Source of the DNA: Halomonas halophila
GTDB lineage: Bacteria; Pseudomonadota; Gammaproteobacteria; Pseudomonadales; Halomonadaceae
NCBI GenBank assembly: GCA_002433675.1
Contig: DJIP01000350.1
Location: forward strand, 1-8,672
Direction of reading: 5' to 3'
Length of the DNA stretch: 8,672 bases
Shown here piece after piece: positions 6,372-8,672 of the stretch (positions are counted from its first letter, which is position 1; every line of letters starts with the position of its first letter). A program made the position numbers and the translations under genes. The notes under the pieces were generated by a model, which saw only the letters and a program-made list of their open reading frames with translations, was not told the DNA's origin and searched no databases.

Positions 6372-7147
6372 CGGCAAGGACCCTGACCTGCCAGGTCATC
6401 GAGGTCGAGGACCTCACCCCTGACGTGTTCCGCGTGATCCTGGAAGGACGCGCCGAGGCCATGGCCCATGCCCCGGGCCAGTACCTGGAAATGTGCCTGG
6501 ATGATGACTGCTGGGTGCCCTTTTCCATCGCCAGTCGTCACCGTGACGACGGCCGTCTCGAACTGCATATCCAGCACTGGCCCGAACGCTCCAACTCGGC
6601 CCAGCTCAGGGCCATGCTGGTCGAAGCCCAGCACCTGACCGTGCGCCTGCCGGGGGGCGACTGCGTGCTGGATGGCGAAAGCGATCGCCCGCTGACGCTG
6701 ATTGCCGCCGGCACCGGCTTCGCCCAGATGAAGGCGATCGTCGAGGCGGCGCTCCACGCCAACCCCGAGCGCCTCATCAGCCTGTGGTGGGCGGCCAAGG
6801 AACGCCGTGACCTGTACGCCGAGAGCTTGGCTCGGCAGTGGGTCGCCGAGTCCGATAAGGTCACCTTCCATGCCGTCTGCGAGGAAGGCTTCGAGTCGGG
6901 CTTCGCCGATGAGCGCGTGCATGCCCATGATGGCCGTATCGACGCCGCACTCGCGGCCGAGCTCGGCGATGTGTCGGGCCACGACGTCTATCTGTCGGGC
7001 TCGCCCGGCATGGTCTATGCCTGTGTCGACGTGCTGGCCTCGCTGGGACTTGACCCGTCACGGGTATTCTCGGACGTGTTCGCCTACGCGCCTCGCGACC
7101 CACTGGTGCCGGTGGTCGGTAGCCTGATCGGGGAAAGGCAGTCATGA
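6368..7147 (+). CDS. fre: NAD(P)H-flavin reductase Fre
   Basis: Soluble reductase that transfers hydride from NAD(P)H to free FMN, FAD or riboflavin. The 259-aa product has the ferredoxin-reductase fold: a flavin-binding beta-barrel with PGQYLEM (36-42) and PFSIAS (51-56), then a nucleotide-binding domain with AAGTGFAQM (113-121), [12 protein letters not shown] (139-150) and [10 protein letters not shown] (206-215). It ends with [10 protein letters not shown] (234-243) plus about 16 more residues, so it is longer than the 233-aa E. coli Fre. The Arg that starts the RPFSMAS motif in E. coli Fre is replaced here by Val50. The start overlaps the ubiD stop, and the stop overlaps the folM start, each by ATGA. 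The operon position suggests it may supply reduced flavin to the UbiX/UbiD cofactor route; that is inference. A LuxG-type name is possible. Confidence 0.92.
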   Translation: MTARTLTCQVIEVEDLTPDVFRVILEGRAEAMAHAPGQYLEMCLDDDCWVPFSIASRHRDDGRLELHIQHWPERSNSAQLRAMLVEAQHLTVRLPGGDCVLDGESDRPLTLIAAGTGFAQMKAIVEAALHANPERLISLWWAAKERRDLYAESLARQWVAESDKVTFHAVCEEGFESGFADERVHAHDGRIDAALAAELGDVSGHDVYLSGSPGMVYACVDVLASLGLDPSRVFSDVFAYAPRDPLVPVVGSLIGERQS

Positions 7148-7857
7148 GCGCGTCGCCGATCCTGATTACCGGTGGCGCCCAGCGTCTGGGGCGTCACTGC
7201 GCCGAGCGCCTGGCGCAGGACGGCCAGCCGGTGATCATCAGCTATCGACGCGAGCGGCCTGAACTCGAGGCCATGCGCGAGCGCGGCATCGTCACCCTCC
7301 AGGCGGACTTTTCCAGCGAAGACGGTATCCTCGACTTCCTGGAGCGGCTCAAGGACGAGACCGACGCCTTGCGCGCCATCGTCCACAACGCCAGTGACTG
7401 GGCTCCGGACAGTGATGGCGAGGATGCCGGGGCCGCCTTCGAGCGGCTGTTCCGTATCCATATGCTGGCGCCTTACCTGATCAACCTCCACGCCAAGCCC
7501 TTGCTCGACGCCTGTAGCGAGCCCCAGCGGGACATCGTCCACATGACCGACTACGTGGTGCAGAAGGGCTCACGCAAGCACGCCGCCTACGCCGCCACCA
7601 AAGCCGGACTCGACAACCTGACGCTGTCCTTTGCCGCGCGTTATGCCCCTGAGATCCAGGTCAACGCCATCGCACCCGCGTTGATCATGCTCAACCAGGG
7701 CGATGACGAGGACTATGCCGCCAAGGCCAGGGCCAAATCGGCGATGGAGATGGTGCCGGGGCCCGGGGTCATCTACCAAAGCCTGCGCTATCTGCTCGAC
7801 AACCGCTACGTGACCGGGACGACCCTGGCCGTGGACGGTGGCCGCCACCTGCGCTGA
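7144..7857 (+). CDS. folM: Dihydromonapterin reductase FolM (short-chain dehydrogenase)
   Basis: NADPH-dependent short-chain dehydrogenase that reduces dihydromonapterin to tetrahydromonapterin, a cofactor of phenylalanine hydroxylase in some bacteria, with weak dihydrofolate reductase activity. It is 237 aa, close to E. coli FolM (240). The nucleotide-binding motif TGGAQRLG is at 9-16 and HNASDW at 81-86. The FolM-type active-site block runs from HMTDYVVQKGS (133-143) to YAATKAGLDN (149-158), giving catalytic Y149 and K153, with T135 where most short-chain dehydrogenases have Ser. VNAIAPALI (173-181) and the C-terminal TLAVDGG are also typical. GGGGAAAGG just upstream provides the ribosome binding site, and the start overlaps the fre stop by 4 nt. 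No folE, folX or phhA follows, so its pathway partners lie elsewhere. A generic pteridine reductase name would also fit. Confidence 0.92.
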   Translation: MSASPILITGGAQRLGRHCAERLAQDGQPVIISYRRERPELEAMRERGIVTLQADFSSEDGILDFLERLKDETDALRAIVHNASDWAPDSDGEDAGAAFERLFRIHMLAPYLINLHAKPLLDACSEPQRDIVHMTDYVVQKGSRKHAAYAATKAGLDNLTLSFAARYAPEIQVNAIAPALIMLNQGDDEDYAAKARAKSAMEMVPGPGVIYQSLRYLLDNRYVTGTTLAVDGGRHLR

Positions 7858-7861
7858 ATCG

Positions 7862-7878
7862 CCGGCGAACTCGCCTGG
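7862..7878 (+). terminator. Weak hairpin after folM
   Basis: CCGGCG (7862-7867) pairs with CGCC-T-GG (7872-7878) around AACT with one bulged T. No U-tract follows. It is the only structure seen at the end of the ubiD-fre-folM operon and may not terminate transcription. Confidence 0.2.
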
Positions 7879-7899
7879 CCGGAAGAATCCCCCTAGACT
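7871..7899 (+). promoter_or_regulatory. Candidate promoter for the 51-aa gene
   Basis: TCGCCT (7871-7876) and TAGACT (7894-7899) are spaced by 17 bp and match the sigma70 hexamers at 3/6 and 4/6. Transcription would begin near 7906, about 33 nt before the start codon. The -35 is weak. Confidence 0.3.
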
Positions 7900-7923
7900 C
7901 TGGATGACCCTGACAACAACATC

Positions 7924-7932
7924 ACAAGGAGG
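7924..7932 (+). promoter_or_regulatory. Strong ribosome binding site with a CsrA/RsmA-like core
   Basis: AAGGAGG (7926-7932) is a near-perfect Shine-Dalgarno six bases before the ATG at 7939. The preceding bases make ACAAGGA (7924-7930), which matches the core ACARGGA of the CsrA/RsmA binding consensus, so translational repression by that family is possible. Confidence 0.6.
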
Positions 7933-7938
7933 CGACCC

Positions 7939-8094
7939 ATGGCCCATCACGACGACAACCCCCATGGCGACAGCTCTCACGACGGCTTTCATGACGAAAG
8001 CGGATTCCTGACGATCTTTCTCGGCCTGGTGGTGATGGTCGGCATGACCTGCCTGCCGGCGACCATCGGCTGGGTGCAACTGGCGACAAGCTAG
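7939..8094 (+). CDS. Small membrane protein with His/Asp-rich N-terminus, function unknown
   Basis: A 51-aa protein I do not recognise. The first 20 residues are dominated by His (3, 4, 9, 14, 18) and acidic residues (D5, D6, D11, D15, D19, E20), with a loosely repeated H-D pattern (HHDD, HGD, HDG, HDE). A single hydrophobic segment at about 23-48 follows, containing C38 and P40. This is what a one-helix membrane protein with a metal-binding or charged soluble tail would look like; no signal-peptide cleavage site is evident. It is read as real because it has a near-perfect Shine-Dalgarno at optimal spacing and about 80% G/C at third positions, like its neighbours. It lies 81 nt after folM, with its own weak promoter candidate. 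Metal binding is inference from composition only. Confidence 0.72.
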   Translation: MAHHDDNPHGDSSHDGFHDESGFLTIFLGLVVMVGMTCLPATIGWVQLATS

Positions 8095-8143
8095 CCAGGC
8101 TCGGCGAGAGGGGATAGGAAAGAAACGCCGACGCCTGACCTTT

Positions 8144-8190
8144 TCCTGCCCGTGCACAGGGGTTGCCATTTTTTCCGGCGCGGGGCAGGA
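8144..8190 (+). repeat. Inverted repeat ahead of the 55-aa gene
   Basis: TCCTGCCC (8144-8151) and GGGCAGGA (8183-8190) are perfect complements separated by 31 nt, including six T at 8169-8174. The right arm overlaps the candidate -10 of the promoter at 8163-8191, so the pair could be operator half-sites. The 121-bp gap 8095-8215 holds nothing else that I can support. Confidence 0.3.
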
Positions 8191-8191
8191 T
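8163..8191 (+). promoter_or_regulatory. Candidate promoter for the 55-aa gene
   Basis: TTGCCA (8163-8168) matches the sigma70 -35 at 5/6 and is followed after 17 bp by CAGGAT (8186-8191), matching the -10 at 3/6. Transcription would start near 8198, giving a very short leader ahead of AGGAG (8205-8209) and the ATG at 8216. Confidence 0.35.
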
Positions 8192-8215
8192 GAAGCAAGA
8201 TTCGAGGAGACACCG

Positions 8216-8383
8216 ATGACCGATCACGCAATCCAGACCCGACCCCGACTCGATGGCAGCGACAGCGCCCTCGTCGGTGCCGTCGTGGGTTCGGACTGTG
8301 TGCATGCGGACGCGGTGTCCTTTTATTGGCCCAGCTTTTCCTGGTATTGGTTTGATACCGGGGCGCTGGTGCGCGAGGCCTGA
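8216..8383 (+). CDS. 55-aa protein with dense C-terminal aromatic cluster, function unknown
   Basis: I do not recognise this small protein. The polar N-terminal half (MTDHAIQTRPRLDGSDSA) leads into a segment with C28 and H30. Then comes a striking cluster in which 8 of 11 residues at 36-46 are aromatic (F36, Y37, W38, F41, W43, Y44, W45, F46), before a short tail ending VREA. There is no long membrane helix and no signal peptide. Support for translation is AGGAG (8205-8209) six bases before the ATG, about 72% G/C at third positions, and a strong intrinsic terminator beginning 51 nt after the stop, which together outline a one-gene transcript. A peptide precursor, a leader peptide or a small aromatic-rich structural protein are all possible. 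No maturation gene is visible to support the precursor idea. Confidence 0.62.
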   Translation: MTDHAIQTRPRLDGSDSALVGAVVGSDCVHADAVSFYWPSFSWYWFDTGALVREA

Positions 8384-8433
8384 TCCAAGTATCTGGCACT
8401 CGCGAGGCGCTCCCCCCCAGGGCCGCCTCCCAG

Positions 8434-8475
8434 AACCCCCGGACGGCTGCCCGTCCGGGGGTTCCTTGTTTGTGT
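8434..8475 (+). terminator. Strong intrinsic terminator
   Basis: AACCCCCGGACGG (8434-8446) pairs perfectly with CCGTCCGGGGGTT (8451-8463) around CTGC, a 13-bp stem, followed by the T-rich tract TTCCTTGTTTGTGT (8462-8475). It closes the 55-aa gene's transcript and separates it from the gene starting at 8536. Confidence 0.92.
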
Positions 8476-8504
8476 GGCCAGACGTTTTCACCCAGTAGCA
8501 CTCA

Positions 8505-8519
8505 CCTGCGAAAGGCAGG
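8505..8519 (+). repeat. Small hairpin in the leader of the edge-truncated gene
   Basis: CCTGC (8505-8509) and GCAGG (8515-8519) pair around the purine loop GAAAG, five bases before the ribosome binding site GGAG (8524-8527). No role can be assigned. I saw no convincing promoter in 8464-8535. Confidence 0.3.
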
Positions 8520-8535
8520 CAACCGGAGCAATGAC

Positions 8536-8672
8536 ATGACCGCATATCGACTCTTCGCCAGCACCATCTCCCATGGCTACGCCTATGGCGGTAGCTGGCG
8601 ATTTATCGACGCGCGGTCGGCCCAACTGGCCACCTCCGACCGTGAGCCCCTCGGTGGGCGACGCACCCAACG
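8536..8672 (+). CDS. Partial CDS of unknown function, truncated by the window edge
   Basis: Only the first 45 codons are present, beginning MTAYRLFASTISHGYAYGGSW. The frame is open to the last base. GGAG at 8524-8527 lies eight bases upstream, and the codons favour G or C at third positions. An ATG at 8531 in another frame is followed at once by ACA TGA, overlapping the chosen start, and is only three bases from the Shine-Dalgarno, so 8536 is preferred. The visible part is polar with several aromatics and Arg, and shows no signal peptide, membrane helix or family motif I recognise. It is in its own transcription unit after the terminator at 8434-8475. Confidence 0.6.
   Translation, partial: MTAYRLFASTISHGYAYGGSWRFIDARSAQLATSDREPLGGRRTQ

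Noticed and set aside
4857..6377. 506-aa open frame on the minus strand across ubiD
   Set aside because: Shadow of ubiD: Arg/Gly/His-rich composition, no recognisable motif, no supported start, and the whole frame is covered by a conserved gene.
8145..8174. CCTG/CAGG hairpin followed by six T as an intrinsic terminator of the 51-aa gene
   Set aside because: The stem is only 4 bp and eight other bases separate it from the T run, so it does not meet terminator criteria.
8190..8219. Nine-codon upstream ORF (MKQDSRRHR) overlapping the 55-aa start by ATGA
   Set aside because: The AGG before it abuts the ATG and the nearest GGGG is only about four bases away, giving a poor ribosome binding site, and the predicted transcript would start after it.
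8253..8498. 81-aa plus-strand frame and several minus-strand frames over 7922-8545
   Set aside because: They cross the strong terminator hairpin or the two small genes, have Arg/Pro/Gly-rich composition and lack ribosome binding sites.

Overview
The window looks like chromosomal housekeeping DNA from a GC-rich gammaproteobacterium, most plausibly a halophilic relative of Halomonas or Chromohalobacter. This rests on the order tilS / ppx / rho / ubiD-fre / folM, strong G/C at third codon positions, and protein lengths matching the gammaproteobacterial families. The taxon is an inference from gene order and general recall, not from a search.

Layout. Bases 1-106 hold the end of an upstream transcription unit, marked by a 12-bp hairpin. 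tilS (107-1399, +) makes the tRNA-Ile lysidine synthetase. It converges on ppx (1467-3026, -), an exopolyphosphatase; the 67-bp junction carries two inverted repeats, one with the tilS stop codon in its loop. ppx and rho (3465-4724, +) diverge from a 438-bp region. That region holds a sigma70-like rho promoter and a leader of about 325 nt with a C-rich, G-poor tract, two overlapping short leader ORFs and a hairpin that buries a ribosome binding site. This arrangement suggests autogenous control of rho. No thioredoxin gene lies between ppx and rho.

rho ends at a canonical intrinsic terminator whose U-tract stops only 20 nt before the ubiD start. ubiD (4878-6371), fre (6368-7147) and folM (7144-7857) form a tight operon with two 4-nt ATGA overlaps. 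It covers the prenyl-FMN-dependent decarboxylation step of ubiquinone synthesis, an NAD(P)H-flavin reductase, and a dihydromonapterin reductase of pterin metabolism. Fre could supply the reduced flavin from which prenyl-FMN is made, which is an inference.

The last 800 bp are different: three short genes with strong ribosome binding sites that I do not recognise. They are a 51-aa protein with a His/Asp-rich tail and one membrane helix (7939-8094), a 55-aa protein with a dense aromatic cluster (8216-8383) closed by a strong intrinsic terminator, and a gene cut by the window edge (8536 onward). Together with the rho leader, these small ORFs are the least explained part of the window. I see no tRNA, rRNA, CRISPR array, insertion sequence, attachment site or replication origin.
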